Assembly (NCBI GenBank): GCA_019057635.1
Contig: DXJL01000104.1
Coordinates: 43,512 to 107,511 of the forward strand
Length of the DNA stretch: 64,000 nt
Origin: Candidatus Heimdallarchaeota archaeon
Lineage (GTDB): Archaea > Asgardarchaeota > Heimdallarchaeia > Hodarchaeales > Hodarchaeaceae
Reading direction: 5' to 3'
Made by a program: the position numbers and the translations under genes. The first letter of the stretch is position 1. Each line of letters begins with the position of its first letter. The notes under the pieces are model-generated. The model saw only the letters and a program-made list of their open reading frames with translations. It made no database searches and was not told where the DNA came from. Of the stretch, positions 44,633 to 53,736 are shown one piece after another.

Positions 44633-44700
44633 ACTAAACGAATACTTTTTTAGGAGGTTGCCTAATAATTCAAACTATGGTATGATTAGGGGAATTACTC

Positions 44701-44904
44701 ATGAAGTTAACTGAAAAAATCATCGATTCTACGACTGGACTCAAAATGAAATCAGGCGCAATAGTGGAAGTACATGTCATTCATAGTCAGAACAGTGATG
44801 AAAAAAGCTTAATGATAAAAACAGATGATGGAGTTCTCTCCCTAGACCAAGATGACATCTCCAGTTTCATGGATCTCTTTAGTAAGTTCCTAGAAAGTTT
44901 TTAA
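44701..44904 (+). CDS. Small hypothetical protein
   Basis: This is a 67-residue protein without cysteines. Two beta strands (IVEVHVIHS, SLMIKTDDGVLSL) precede a helix (ISSFMDLFSKFLES). It is followed 19 bases later by the 44924 gene, whose first 65 residues seem to have the same order and matching spacing (LEITSEDFILEF, then FLDILGKIIS). The two may come from a duplication of one small domain. Start ATG 44701 follows TAGGGGAA, a weak ribosome-binding site. No function is recognised. Confidence 0.55.
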   Translation: MKLTEKIIDSTTGLKMKSGAIVEVHVIHSQNSDEKSLMIKTDDGVLSLDQDDISSFMDLFSKFLESF

Positions 44905-44923
44905 AATGCAGGATTGATATATA

Positions 44924-45868
44924 ATGGATGTTGAGTATCAAAAAAAGGAAGTTACCTGGTGCTTAGATCGTGTTGGTCCAAAGATTTGTCTGAAAGCAGT
45001 AGCAATAAATGATAAACTTCAACAACTCGAGATTACCAGTGAGGACTTCATTTTAGAATTTGAGAATGAAGAAGCAAGAGAATTTTTAGATATCTTAGGA
45101 AAGATAATTTCTGCGAAACCAGCCTCTATTCTTGAACCTGTAGTGGTATCACCCCATGTTAAACATGTTGAGAAACCCAAAGAAGAAATCGTTTCAATTC
45201 CCGAAACAAAGGTAGTAAAACCAAAACCCATTCTTAAACTCGATACGGCGGAAATTTTAGAAGTATTAAAACAATCCGAGAGTAATGATGAGGAAGAGAG
45301 AATTTCTTTCGTGAAAAAATTTGCTGAAAATGAAGCACTTGTTAAGGAACCTACTACACTACCAATATCACAACAGGTGGCAGAAGAACCTGTACCGGGT
45401 ATATCTGCTGAAGAAAATGTTCGACCATCAGAGATTCTTAGAGAAAAATTAGATACGGCATCATTTTTCGGGGAAGTGGAAGAAAAATCTCCCCTTGAGC
45501 AATTGCTAGAAGAAAAAGAAGATCCTGCTGAAGAAGTTATAACATCAGATCCACTTTCGTCTAGTACAGATTCGTTTACCGAACCAGAAGAAACTCAACC
45601 TCAATCTGAAACAAACGTTCCTTTTTCTCCAGATGACTTAAATTCTACTTCTTTTGTAAGTAATTTTAGTACTGGTTCATTTGAACAAGAAATAAAATCT
45701 GAAAAATTAGAAACTGAAGAAACTGAATCACTAGCCGAACTCGATCATCAAGAACCAGAACCAGATGAACAAAAAGCTTTTTTAAATGAAGAAGAACGAA
45801 AAAAAGATATCGAACGGCAACGTACAGCGAGGAAAAAGCGACTGTGGGAACTTACACGCGGTTTTTAA
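44924..45868 (+). CDS. Hypothetical protein with acidic disordered tail
   Basis: This 314-residue protein has two parts. Residues 1-65 form a small alpha/beta domain like the preceding 67-residue protein. Residues from about 70 to 300 are a low-complexity, Glu/Ser/Pro-rich region, strongly acidic and likely disordered (repeats of PEE and EEP type). The last 25 residues are basic and helical (RQRTARKKRLWELTRGF). The acidic body with a basic tip might bind nucleic acid or a partner protein. The start is ATG at 44924. No known domain is recognised, and it lies 19 bases after the small gene, so the two are co-transcribed. Confidence 0.6.
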   Translation: MDVEYQKKEVTWCLDRVGPKICLKAVAINDKLQQLEITSEDFILEFENEEAREFLDILGKIISAKPASILEPVVVSPHVKHVEKPKEEIVSIPETKVVKPKPILKLDTAEILEVLKQSESNDEEERISFVKKFAENEALVKEPTTLPISQQVAEEPVPGISAEENVRPSEILREKLDTASFFGEVEEKSPLEQLLEEKEDPAEEVITSDPLSSSTDSFTEPEETQPQSETNVPFSPDDLNSTSFVSNFSTGSFEQEIKSEKLETEETESLAELDHQEPEPDEQKAFLNEEERKKDIERQRTARKKRLWELTRGF

Positions 45869-45916
45869 ACTAATCGTTTGATTTACTTTTCTTCAACTTG
45901 TTCTCAGTGATATCAT

Positions 45917-47116
45917 ATGCTAGATAATGATATTAAACCCGAGATAGTCATCGTTTGTCATGCATATCAGCCCCCTAATCAAACTCCAGAAGTTTTAGAT
46001 CGTATTATCAATAATTGTTACATCCCAGTCGCTGAAATGTTAGAGGAAAATCCCGAGATAAAGCTCACTTTGAATTTCAATGCTAGTCTTAGCGAAATGC
46101 TTGAAGCAGGATATACAAATGTAATTGAGAAGTTCGCAAATCTAGCTAGAAATGGCCAAGTAGAATTTCTTGAATCTGGGGCTTATCACCCAATTTTACC
46201 TTTACTATCAGAAAAAGAATCCCGTTACCAAATAACATTGAATCACCAGATGAACTTGAGGATTTTTGGCTCAGTTTGGCATCCAGTTGGTTTTTGGCCA
46301 CCAGAATTAGCTGTATCGCCGATTTTGTTAAACCAGTTAGAATCTTTAGGGTATCAATACACTATTATACCCGAGATTGCCGTGAGTAGTAATGAAAACC
46401 ACCCATCACCTCTATTTCAGAAAATCCCAGTTCATCATTCTGCTCCAAATCTAGCGCTTATCTATAGAAATCGTGAACTCTCAAATAACATTTCCTTCAA
46501 AAATTACCCCAGTGTTGACAATTTTATTGAGCATGTGAATCTTTTAAAGGCTAAACAACCTCAACAATCGGTTCTAGTTGTTGCTACTGATTTAGAAACT
46601 TTCGGAGAGCATCATCTCGGTTATGAGAAATTTCTGAAAAAATTTTTGCGAAGATCTGTTACCCATACAGTTAAAGATATTTTAACATTTCCCAGAGAGA
46701 AAATTGAAGTATTTCAGGAAAGTAGTTGGAGCACATCTGAGGAGGATCTCTATAGGAACATTCCTTATCCTCTTTGGGCGTTTCCTGGCAATTCAATTCA
46801 TGAAATCCTGAATTTTCATTCTGATATTCTCTCGGAATCGTTGGATTTTTTATTGAGACATAAGGAAGAAAGTGATTTTGAAGTACGTCAGGCATTGAAG
46901 GAAGTGGCAAAGGCTCAATACAGTTGTCAGACATGGTGGGCCTCCGCAAAAGATCATTTCAGTAAAGAACTAATAATAAAAGGATTCGAAGAACAGAAAA
47001 AAGCATTAAATGCCATTTTAAAAGCAATTGGGTCGAATTATCCTCATTCTATATTAAATGCAACCTCTGATAGGCTTGAAAAACGATTAAAACGCTATTT
47101 ACAAAGGATTACGTGA
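45917..47116 (+). CDS. Glycoside hydrolase family 57 protein
   Basis: This 399-residue enzyme of the GH57 type folds as an incomplete TIM barrel and acts on alpha-glucans. The first region reads VCHAYQPP, an opening typical of GH57 (HxHQPP). The nucleophile Glu is in GFWPPELA near residue 125. The catalytic acid Asp is in VATDLETFGEHH near residue 222. The C-terminal part is helical. GH57 enzymes include alpha-amylases, branching enzymes and 4-alpha-glucanotransferases; the subtype is undecided. The ATG at 45917 is preceded by no strong ribosome-binding site. A GH77 4-alpha-glucanotransferase at the window end suggests alpha-glucan metabolism. Confidence 0.88.
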   Translation: MLDNDIKPEIVIVCHAYQPPNQTPEVLDRIINNCYIPVAEMLEENPEIKLTLNFNASLSEMLEAGYTNVIEKFANLARNGQVEFLESGAYHPILPLLSEKESRYQITLNHQMNLRIFGSVWHPVGFWPPELAVSPILLNQLESLGYQYTIIPEIAVSSNENHPSPLFQKIPVHHSAPNLALIYRNRELSNNISFKNYPSVDNFIEHVNLLKAKQPQQSVLVVATDLETFGEHHLGYEKFLKKFLRRSVTHTVKDILTFPREKIEVFQESSWSTSEEDLYRNIPYPLWAFPGNSIHEILNFHSDILSESLDFLLRHKEESDFEVRQALKEVAKAQYSCQTWWASAKDHFSKELIIKGFEEQKKALNAILKAIGSNYPHSILNATSDRLEKRLKRYLQRIT

Positions 47117-47151
47117 GAAGCAGTGGATATACCTTAACTTGAGTCTAATTT

Positions 47152-48147
47152 CTAGCTCAATTCTGGTATCAGAAGAGGGTCAGTTTCATTAGATAAAATA
47201 ACCAAACGACTTACTTCAGATTCTGCAACGATTTTATAACCAGTTAAATTTTCAAGTTGTTTGGCAAATTCCATTATCCTAGAATGTGATGGCATCGCTG
47301 TACGTGGTAATCGCTTTTCAGCTGCACCAACGTGAACTACTCCTTTCACTTCTACAAAAGACGGTTTCATCATTCCAGTTATCATTTCTGCATACCCTTC
47401 TGGATCGATAAGATTTAATCCTTCAGCTACAGTCAATCGTGCAACAGTCCGAAAAGGTACACCTTCTCCGATAATTCTTAAGCTCTCATTAATATTTTCT
47501 AAAGCCTTTTCTTTTTCAAGGGGCCTATGTACACTCAGAAAATTTTTTACTCCAGGAGTGGGTAGAGTTATGTACAATTGTGTTGGATAAGCTCGCTTTT
47601 CTAGAATGGAGCGTAAAGTACTAGGCACACTCCCATTAGTAACGATAAAAACGGTCAAATTTCGACTTTTTAACTCATCAATTAATTCAGGTATCCACGG
47701 ATAAAGAAAGGGTTCTCCTGTTAAACTCAAAGTCGCATGTTTCGGTTTCATTGCTTCATCGTACTTCAAAGTTGAGACATATGGTTTATAACCGCAAATA
47801 ATTTTCTGTTGACTCACAAATAATGCATCTACAACATCTTTAGGGGAGTCAAAGATTTCTATCAGTCTTTCCTGATCTTGCGGATCATATTGCCTAAACA
47901 TGTTTTCAACCCCGATATCAGATTCATGTACTCGCCAACAAAATTTACACAGAAAGTTACAAATTAATACTGGTGAAAATTGTATGCATTGATGTGACTT
48001 AATACCATAAAAGTGCTTGTAACAGTACCTATCCTCTCTTAAAGAATTATGTGTCCATCTACACTTTTTAACAGCAGTATTTTTTCCTGATATTTGGTAT
48101 TTTTGTTTTTTCAGCAGTGCTTGCATTTTAGGATCCGCAAAAGACAT
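47152..48147 (-). CDS. taw1: tRNA 4-demethylwyosine synthase (Taw1/TYW1-like)
   Basis: This 331-residue radical-SAM enzyme uses pyruvate to turn 1-methylguanosine-37 of tRNA-Phe into 4-demethylwyosine, in archaea and eukaryotes. The radical-SAM cluster Cys63, Cys67 and Cys70 (CNFLCKFCWR) is present. A second group of Cys29, Cys42 and Cys54 matches the positions expected for the extra iron-sulfur cluster. LTGEPFLYPWIPEL and VTNGSVPSTL are family hallmarks. It lacks the eukaryotic flavodoxin domain, as archaeal proteins do. The start is ATG at 48147. It is a monocistronic gene, convergent with the GH57 gene. Confidence 0.93.
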   Translation of the reverse strand: MSFADPKMQALLKKQKYQISGKNTAVKKCRWTHNSLREDRYCYKHFYGIKSHQCIQFSPVLICNFLCKFCWRVHESDIGVENMFRQYDPQDQERLIEIFDSPKDVVDALFVSQQKIICGYKPYVSTLKYDEAMKPKHATLSLTGEPFLYPWIPELIDELKSRNLTVFIVTNGSVPSTLRSILEKRAYPTQLYITLPTPGVKNFLSVHRPLEKEKALENINESLRIIGEGVPFRTVARLTVAEGLNLIDPEGYAEMITGMMKPSFVEVKGVVHVGAAEKRLPRTAMPSHSRIMEFAKQLENLTGYKIVAESEVSRLVILSNETDPLLIPELS

Positions 48148-48257
48148 AATGAACTCACTAGAGCGAATGTTAATATCTTTGTTTAGACGATTTCAATCAA
48201 TTCTAAAGATGGTAGAGTGATAAATGGTCCAAAAATATGATTCAAAAGTTACATTTC

Positions 48258-48590
48258 TTAACGATAGAAATCTAATAGGTTAGGGTCGTCTTCATTACTC
48301 TCATGTGGGTTGAGAATGATACGAAATAGATCCCAAACGATCTCACTTGCATAGCGTCCCCGATTTGATAATACATATAGGATTTCTGTATTATTCTCTA
48401 TTTTAATCTTATAAACCAACCCAATTGCTGCAAGGGTTTTGAGGCTTACTGTTACTTTTTTAGGATTTGCATGGTGCTCGATTGATGCGCAGATTTGACT
48501 AAATGTTTTACCTCTTGGATTCAAATGCAAATATTGAAGTATAAGAAGAATGTACTCTTGTTCGAGCTGTTTTAAAGGATTTCCTGCCAA
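48258..48590 (-). CDS. Winged-helix putative transcriptional regulator
   Basis: This 110-residue protein has a winged helix-turn-helix. Helices LEQEYILLILQYLHLN and KTFSQICASIEHH are followed by KKVTVSLKTLAAIGLVYKI and a beta wing (ILYVLSNRGRYASEIV). The layout resembles archaeal ArsR/MarR-like small regulators. The start is TTG at 48590, with no ATG in the right position. Its place between Taw1 and a histidine kinase is not informative on targets. It may bind DNA as a dimer. Confidence 0.7.
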   Translation of the reverse strand: MAGNPLKQLEQEYILLILQYLHLNPRGKTFSQICASIEHHANPKKVTVSLKTLAAIGLVYKIKIENNTEILYVLSNRGRYASEIVWDLFRIILNPHESNEDDPNLLDFYR

Positions 48591-48674
48591 TTCTTTATCC
48601 CATTCAAGAATTATCTTGATCTTTTTTAAGGATTAGGTTATTACCATATTAAGTTTGGAAGTACTGCAGATTAT

Positions 48675-50126
48675 CTATGTCTTCGGTAAAACTACTTTTA
48701 CAGTACTCCCTTTATTCCTCCCGGGAGATACTAAACTAATTTTTCCCCCGTGAATATCTTCGATAATTTTCTTTGTGATAGACAGTCCTAATCCAGTTGA
48801 TTTTGAATGTATCTCGAATCGAGAAAATGGTTGGAAGATTTTCTTTAAATCAGCCTTTCGGAAACCAAAGCCATTGTCTTGTATTGTGATTATAATTACA
48901 TTTTGATGTCCTGCTTTTTTTTCCTCAACATATACCTCTATTTTACCCTTTTCGGGAGGTGAATATTTGATGGCATTATCTAACAGATTTTGTAATGCTC
49001 TCACAATTAATTCTTTGTTTGCTACAATTTCTAATGATTCTGGTACAAAATATGATATTTTTTGACCTCTACGAATCATCTGAGGAAGAACCGCCATTTT
49101 TGCATCTTCGAGAATTGAAATTAAATCGAAAGTCTCCCTTTCCGCAATGTAGGTTGATCGATCATATTGCTCGAATTCAAGAAGACTATCAACCATACGA
49201 ACGAGACGATGTGTATTAGTAATAATTGTACCAAGCTGTTTTTTCATTTCTGGGGTAATCGGTCCGGATAACCCATGTAGGATTACTTCAGAATAACCTT
49301 GGATTGATGCCAGGGGAGATTTTAAATCATGAATAACCGTCGAAAGGATCTGTGTTTTTTGATTGTATTTTTGTTTCAATGAATGAAATTCCATTAAGGA
49401 GATTAAATCTGCGGGAATCTCATGAGAACTTCTAGATTTCCCTTCCTGGGTTAAATAAAAAGATAAAGTTGACTCTAATATGTTACGCTGAGTTGATATT
49501 TGAAATAACTGTTTTTCTAATCGTTCTATCTCCAGTTTTTCTGCTTTCAATTCCTTTATCAGGATTTCTATGGGCTGATATAATTCTCTAAGTGATTCTG
49601 GAAACTTTCTGCTAGAGCCATCATCGTAATAGAAATTTGGATAGATTTGAGAAGGAGTTAAACACAGATATGGAAATCTTAGGGCCAACTGTCGAGATTG
49701 TTGTTTAGAGAGGTGTTGTTCATTAAATATGACAAAAATAGTACACTCGGAATTATTTTTGATGAGATGTTTTTCGAATGTGTCAACAATTAGTAAAATC
49801 TGCTTCGTAGGTAATTTAATATTCGAGAAATCCAAAAAGAGATGGATTTCAAGTGCTGATTTAGGGACTTCTAAAAGGCAGCTTTTCATTTTTTCATTAA
49901 GAAAGGTAAGAGATGTCTTTTTTCGCTTCGTTGAAGCGATCTCTATGAATTTTACATCATATCTTTTTGTAATTTCTGCTTGAAAACCAATAGGTTTTTT
50001 CCCCTCCTCCTTAATAGAGATTAGACAACGTAGAATATCAGATTGGGCAAGATCACTTAGAAAGAATGATTCTAGGCCCTTTACATCACGAAAGAGGCAA
50101 AATACTTTCGTCTGTCTAATTTCCAA
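48675..50126 (-). CDS. Soluble sensor histidine kinase
   Basis: This 483-residue kinase has no membrane helix. The N-terminal 200 residues are an unrecognised domain, perhaps a DcmR/MEDS-type sensor (LEIHLFLDFSNI). A coiled coil spans about 195-230. The HisKA region is VIHDLKSPLASIQGYSEVI. The ATPase domain has the N box LLDNAIKYSPPEKG, the G1 box DNGFGFRKADLKKIF and the G2 box STGLGLSITKKI. It autophosphorylates at His and should transfer to a response regulator. The regulator at 40083-41051 is a candidate partner but is 7 kb away. The start is ATG at 50126. The ligand sensed is unknown. Confidence 0.9.
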   Translation of the reverse strand: MEIRQTKVFCLFRDVKGLESFFLSDLAQSDILRCLISIKEEGKKPIGFQAEITKRYDVKFIEIASTKRKKTSLTFLNEKMKSCLLEVPKSALEIHLFLDFSNIKLPTKQILLIVDTFEKHLIKNNSECTIFVIFNEQHLSKQQSRQLALRFPYLCLTPSQIYPNFYYDDGSSRKFPESLRELYQPIEILIKELKAEKLEIERLEKQLFQISTQRNILESTLSFYLTQEGKSRSSHEIPADLISLMEFHSLKQKYNQKTQILSTVIHDLKSPLASIQGYSEVILHGLSGPITPEMKKQLGTIITNTHRLVRMVDSLLEFEQYDRSTYIAERETFDLISILEDAKMAVLPQMIRRGQKISYFVPESLEIVANKELIVRALQNLLDNAIKYSPPEKGKIEVYVEEKKAGHQNVIIITIQDNGFGFRKADLKKIFQPFSRFEIHSKSTGLGLSITKKIIEDIHGGKISLVSPGRNKGSTVKVVLPKT

Positions 50127-50165
50127 GACGATAAGACCCCTCTATGTACATTTCTTAATAATTGA

Positions 50166-50540
50166 TTATGTAATAAAAACATTTGTAATATCAAAATTGG
50201 ACAATCTAGCATTACTAATCCTGTAAAGCTGACGAATCAAAGTGATACCCTCATCAGGGGTTGTAACTACTCCTAGGATTGAATTTACTACCAGTGCAAC
50301 TTTATTTCTACTCTTTCTCTCCTTTAAGATAATCAAACGAACTAATTTTTGGTCACAATCCCCTCTAACATCAATAATTTGGCCTTTATTTCCCTTAACA
50401 ACTATCAAACCTTTCTTCCAGTCAGTTAAATCCCCTATAAGACATTCACTCATGTCTTCATTGAAAATGACATTATTAAAATCTTCTATCGATTCAACAA
50501 CAGCAGATTCTATTGAAAAGTATTCATCTTCAATTTTCAC
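50166..50540 (-). CDS. Hypothetical protein
   Basis: This 124-residue protein is not recognised. It starts with GTG at 50540. Beta-rich text dominates (KGLIVVKGNKGQIIDVRGD, LIILKERKS), with helices at both ends. It has two Cys (CLIGD and GDCDQ), and no signal peptide or membrane segment. The histidine kinase begins 39 bp downstream, so a shared transcript is plausible, and it could be a small regulator of that kinase. This is inferred only from position. Confidence 0.5.
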   Translation of the reverse strand: MKIEDEYFSIESAVVESIEDFNNVIFNEDMSECLIGDLTDWKKGLIVVKGNKGQIIDVRGDCDQKLVRLIILKERKSRNKVALVVNSILGVVTTPDEGITLIRQLYRISNARLSNFDITNVFIT

Positions 50541-50597
50541 GATGAGTAATCGCTTACTTTGAGCTTGCAGATTTAATACAACCTAATAGTGATATAT

Positions 50598-51194
50598 TCA
50601 CTCAAATTCAAAACGGGAGTGAATTGAATTATGAAACGCCATATCTTGTATTGACCGTTTCAGTCCAAGGTACCCCTTATCTGCAGTTTTACCAACTGGT
50701 ATTAATCCAATAATTGATAATTCTTCATTTAATCCTAGCATTTCTTCAATAGAATCATCAAAATCGACTATTAGATTAGTTCCCAAATTCATTGTTGTGG
50801 CTGCAAGTATCAATTGATTACTAGCAATAATAGCATCAATGATATTCTTATCGTCATTTTCATCCTGAACAGCAACTACAGCAAATATTACTGCTGCATT
50901 TCTTACATCAATTTCTTTATTAGCAATTTTTTCAGAGATATTTGCCTTCAAATTGGGATCAGTAATGATTATATAAGCGAAGTTCTGAATATCACTCAAA
51001 GATGGTGCTAATTGAGCACAGGCTAATAGTTGCTTTAATTGATCATGATTAAGAGATTCTTCTGACTGGAAAGAGTTATATCTCTTATTCTTAATAATGG
51101 TTTCAAAAAAATCCATAAAATCATCTCTGTTACTCATAAAAAAAAGTTGAAAGGGGTTATCTCCTTTCACCATTCTTTCATTTTTAAGAGTCAT
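50598..51194 (-). CDS. Nitroreductase-like flavoprotein
   Basis: This 198-residue protein resembles FMN-dependent nitroreductases. The family opening is KNKRYNSFQSE with the basic residues for FMN phosphate. LKQLLACAQLAPSLSDIQNFAYIIITD follows the AxxAPSxxNxQ pattern, here with several changes. AAVIFAVVAVQDEN, the LGTNLIVDF segment and the terminal GLIPVGKTADKGY fit the C-terminal half. Loss of several conserved positions suggests a divergent or atypical member. The ATG at 51194 or the in-frame ATG at residue 20 could start it. It is not in an operon with a known substrate. Confidence 0.72.
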   Translation of the reverse strand: MTLKNERMVKGDNPFQLFFMSNRDDFMDFFETIIKNKRYNSFQSEESLNHDQLKQLLACAQLAPSLSDIQNFAYIIITDPNLKANISEKIANKEIDVRNAAVIFAVVAVQDENDDKNIIDAIIASNQLILAATTMNLGTNLIVDFDDSIEEMLGLNEELSIIGLIPVGKTADKGYLGLKRSIQDMAFHNSIHSRFEFE

Positions 51195-51402
51195 GACTAT
51201 TCATTAATTTATCGCAAAAAAAATTGAAAGAAACTTGTATTCAAACACAAGAGATAAGCTATTAAAAACTGCTTTGTTTGTGCAGATTGATATAAATAAA
51301 ACTTCACATTGAAAGAAACAATTGAAAAGATGGTTTCTCTCATTATAAGAGAATAAGAATGTTCCATTCTGAATTTAATAACGAGTATCAGGCGATGATG
51401 AA

Positions 51403-52290
51403 ATGACAAACTCAAATGATCAATTAAAATTATATTATGATCAACAGAGAGAGTTAATTGATCAAATAAAGACTATGAGAAAAGAGCTAGATCAAGAACA
51501 AAAATTAACAACTCGCTATAGGAAACAACGTGATCGATATAAAGCAGAGCGACAGTCATTACTACAAAAAACGACACCTGATGTAGAGGGAAGAGACTCT
51601 AAGAAAGACTTATTAGAGGGATTAAAGAAACGACGTGATTTTCTGAGACGTCAAGCCCAACGAAAAGAAGGGGCTCCATTCAAACTACTTACAAACATTG
51701 AGCTTGAAAAGCTAACAATTGTTGAGCTTAAATTCCATCTTTATGAACTTGAATTTAAACAACAAACAAGTTCTCTCGACAGAGAGGAGGAAGGATTGCT
51801 AATTGACGAAATAAGACGAATTGAAGAAAGAGTTGTTCTTTTGGAAAAACGTAATGAAGCTATCGTAGCAAATTACTTAGGAGATATACCTAAATCCAAA
51901 GAGAGAATTCAAGAAGAAATTTCAAGCATCGAACAGAAAATCTCCGAAGAAGAAAATCTTCGGAAAGATGTTCAGACTAAAATTCAGAAATTATATACGA
52001 GGATTGGTCCATTAAAAGAAGAAGAGGATAAAGCTCATCAAGAATTCGTTGATCATCTTCAACGTGTAGAAGAGTTAAAAGAAGTAGTCCAAGCGAAGCA
52101 AGAAGAACTGGATTCATTGAAAGCGAAGATATCGCAAGTTAAGAAAAAATTGAAGATTGAATCGCAACAAGAGACTTTTGGAAAGATAGAAGAAAGAATC
52201 CAGGGGTTATTAAAGAAAAGGGATGGAGATCAGGTACTTTCACCAGAAGAACAGGAATTTCTAATGAGCTACGGTCATGTTCCATTCTAA
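51403..52290 (+). CDS. Archaeal coiled-coil protein, COG1340-like
   Basis: This 295-residue protein is coiled coil almost throughout, with a short conserved middle (NIELEKLTIVELKFHLYELEFKQQTSSLD). This matches, from memory, an uncharacterised archaeal coiled-coil family (COG1340). KKRRDFLRRQAQRKEGAPF precedes the middle and a long Glu/Lys heptad region follows. The tail is LKKRDGDQVLSPEEQEFLMSYG. There is no membrane segment or cysteine. The start is ATG at 51403. The gene is followed by a 273-bp gap with two inverted repeats. Function unknown; a structural or RNA-handling role has been proposed for relatives only by analogy. Confidence 0.72.
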   Translation: MTNSNDQLKLYYDQQRELIDQIKTMRKELDQEQKLTTRYRKQRDRYKAERQSLLQKTTPDVEGRDSKKDLLEGLKKRRDFLRRQAQRKEGAPFKLLTNIELEKLTIVELKFHLYELEFKQQTSSLDREEEGLLIDEIRRIEERVVLLEKRNEAIVANYLGDIPKSKERIQEEISSIEQKISEEENLRKDVQTKIQKLYTRIGPLKEEEDKAHQEFVDHLQRVEELKEVVQAKQEELDSLKAKISQVKKKLKIESQQETFGKIEERIQGLLKKRDGDQVLSPEEQEFLMSYGHVPF

Positions 52291-52466
52291 TATTCAAATA
52301 TTTGTAATCAATTGATTGATTAGTATTCGATTAGAGCTATTTTCAGTAACACTTCAATCTAATGATGCCAGAAGACCATAAGAAATTTAAAACAATTCCA
52401 ACTTATTGATACACTCTTGAAAACGAGCTACTCACGTTACAAATAAAAAAACGAGACTCTTTGCGA

Positions 52467-52506
52467 CACCTTAAAAAAGGTGAATTCAGATTGTATAACC
52501 TGAATT
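52467..52506. repeat. Two adjacent inverted repeats upstream of an Fe-S protein gene
   Basis: The first is CACCTT-AAAA-AAGGTG at 52467-52482, a 6-bp stem. The second is AATTCAG at 52483-52489 and CTGAATT at 52500-52506, separated by ATTGTATAAC. They abut each other and end 58 bp before the GTG at 52564. TTGTATAA inside the second loop could serve as a TATA box, which would place an operator over the promoter. Confidence 0.45.
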
Positions 52507-52563
52507 AACACATTATTATCTTAAAGACTTTAGGAAACTTCCTATGATTAGGATTCTACGAAA

Positions 52564-53736
52564 GTGAACCTAAAAAGCTTACAATATTATGATGAACTAT
52601 ATATTTGTGCTTATTGTGCATATTGTGTCAATAACCAAGCTTCATGCCCGACTTATCACTCTGTACTTCACGAAATTGTCACAGGTAGAGGGAAAATAAT
52701 AACCGCTCGGAATCTCGCAGAAGGGTTACTTGATTCAGAGGAAGGGTTAGATGCATTGAGAGATGGGTTATTCCAATGTACTTTTTGTGGTGCATGTGAA
52801 GAGAATTGTATAGTAGATATTCCTCTAACAAAGGTCTATTCTGAACTAAAAACTCTAGTTCAAGATAGATTACCCAAAGACACTTATAAACTGTTTGAAA
52901 AATTGGATAAGGAACATAATATTTATGGATTAGATCAAGAAGACAGAGAAAGTTGGAGCTTTGAGATTGAAGAGCAGTATAATGAATGGGTAAATCTTTC
53001 TCACGAAACTGGTTTTTTCCTTGGATGTGTTTATTCATATTCAGGAAGAGCCGAACGTGGTCCAGTAGCAGTTTTAAAACTCGCAAAGATGGCAAATGAA
53101 AAAATAAGTGTATTTTCCCCAAGTGAATACTGTTGTGGAAACCCCTTCTTATTAGGAGGGCAAAAAGATAAAGCCAAGGAATTTGCGGAACATAATGTAT
53201 CAGAAATTGACAAATTGGGAATTAAGAACCTAATTATCTCTTGTGCAGGGTGTTATCGAGTTTTCACAATAGAGTATCCTCAATTATTGGGAAAGGAGCT
53301 TCCTTTCAAAGTTATCTCTCATATGGAATACCTATTATCATTAATACAGGAGAAAAAATTAATCGTGTCAAATGACTCTCCTCTCAAGGTTACTTACAAA
53401 GACCCATGTGAGTTAGGACGCCATTGTGGAGTATATGATGTTGCTCGGGATTTATTGGCAATTCTACCTGGAGTTGACAATCGGGAAATGTCTAGTCACA
53501 AAGAAAAAGCTCTTTGTTGCGGATCTGGTGGTTTAATCAAAACTAATCATCCTACAATTGCAAATGAGATAGCAGTTCGATTAATTTCACAAATGGAAGA
53601 GCAAAATGTTGATCTCTGCGTTAATGCTTGTCCCTCTTGCCTTTTAAATATTGATGAAAACTTAAGATTGGAAGCATCGAAGATCAAATCCTTAGATATA
53701 GCAGAACTGGTATTGAATCGGACGAAAGATTCATGA
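52564..53736 (+). CDS. Fe-S-binding CCG-domain protein (HdrD/GlpC-like)
   Basis: This 390-residue protein has two cysteine-rich regions. The first carries four-Cys clusters for [4Fe-4S]: CAYCAYCVNNQASC near residue 13-26, and CTFCGACEENC near residue 75. The second part holds two CCG domains (CCGNPFLLGG with CAGCYR; DPCELGRHCG, CCGSGG with ACPSCL), as in HdrD, GlpC and LutA. These usually carry out electron transfer, or form the catalytic part of a disulfide or hydroxyacid oxidoreductase. The start is GTG at 52564. The next gene overlaps by four bases (ATGA), so the nitrilase is translationally coupled. The partner flavoprotein is not seen here. Confidence 0.88.
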   Translation: MNLKSLQYYDELYICAYCAYCVNNQASCPTYHSVLHEIVTGRGKIITARNLAEGLLDSEEGLDALRDGLFQCTFCGACEENCIVDIPLTKVYSELKTLVQDRLPKDTYKLFEKLDKEHNIYGLDQEDRESWSFEIEEQYNEWVNLSHETGFFLGCVYSYSGRAERGPVAVLKLAKMANEKISVFSPSEYCCGNPFLLGGQKDKAKEFAEHNVSEIDKLGIKNLIISCAGCYRVFTIEYPQLLGKELPFKVISHMEYLLSLIQEKKLIVSNDSPLKVTYKDPCELGRHCGVYDVARDLLAILPGVDNREMSSHKEKALCCGSGGLIKTNHPTIANEIAVRLISQMEEQNVDLCVNACPSCLLNIDENLRLEASKIKSLDIAELVLNRTKDS

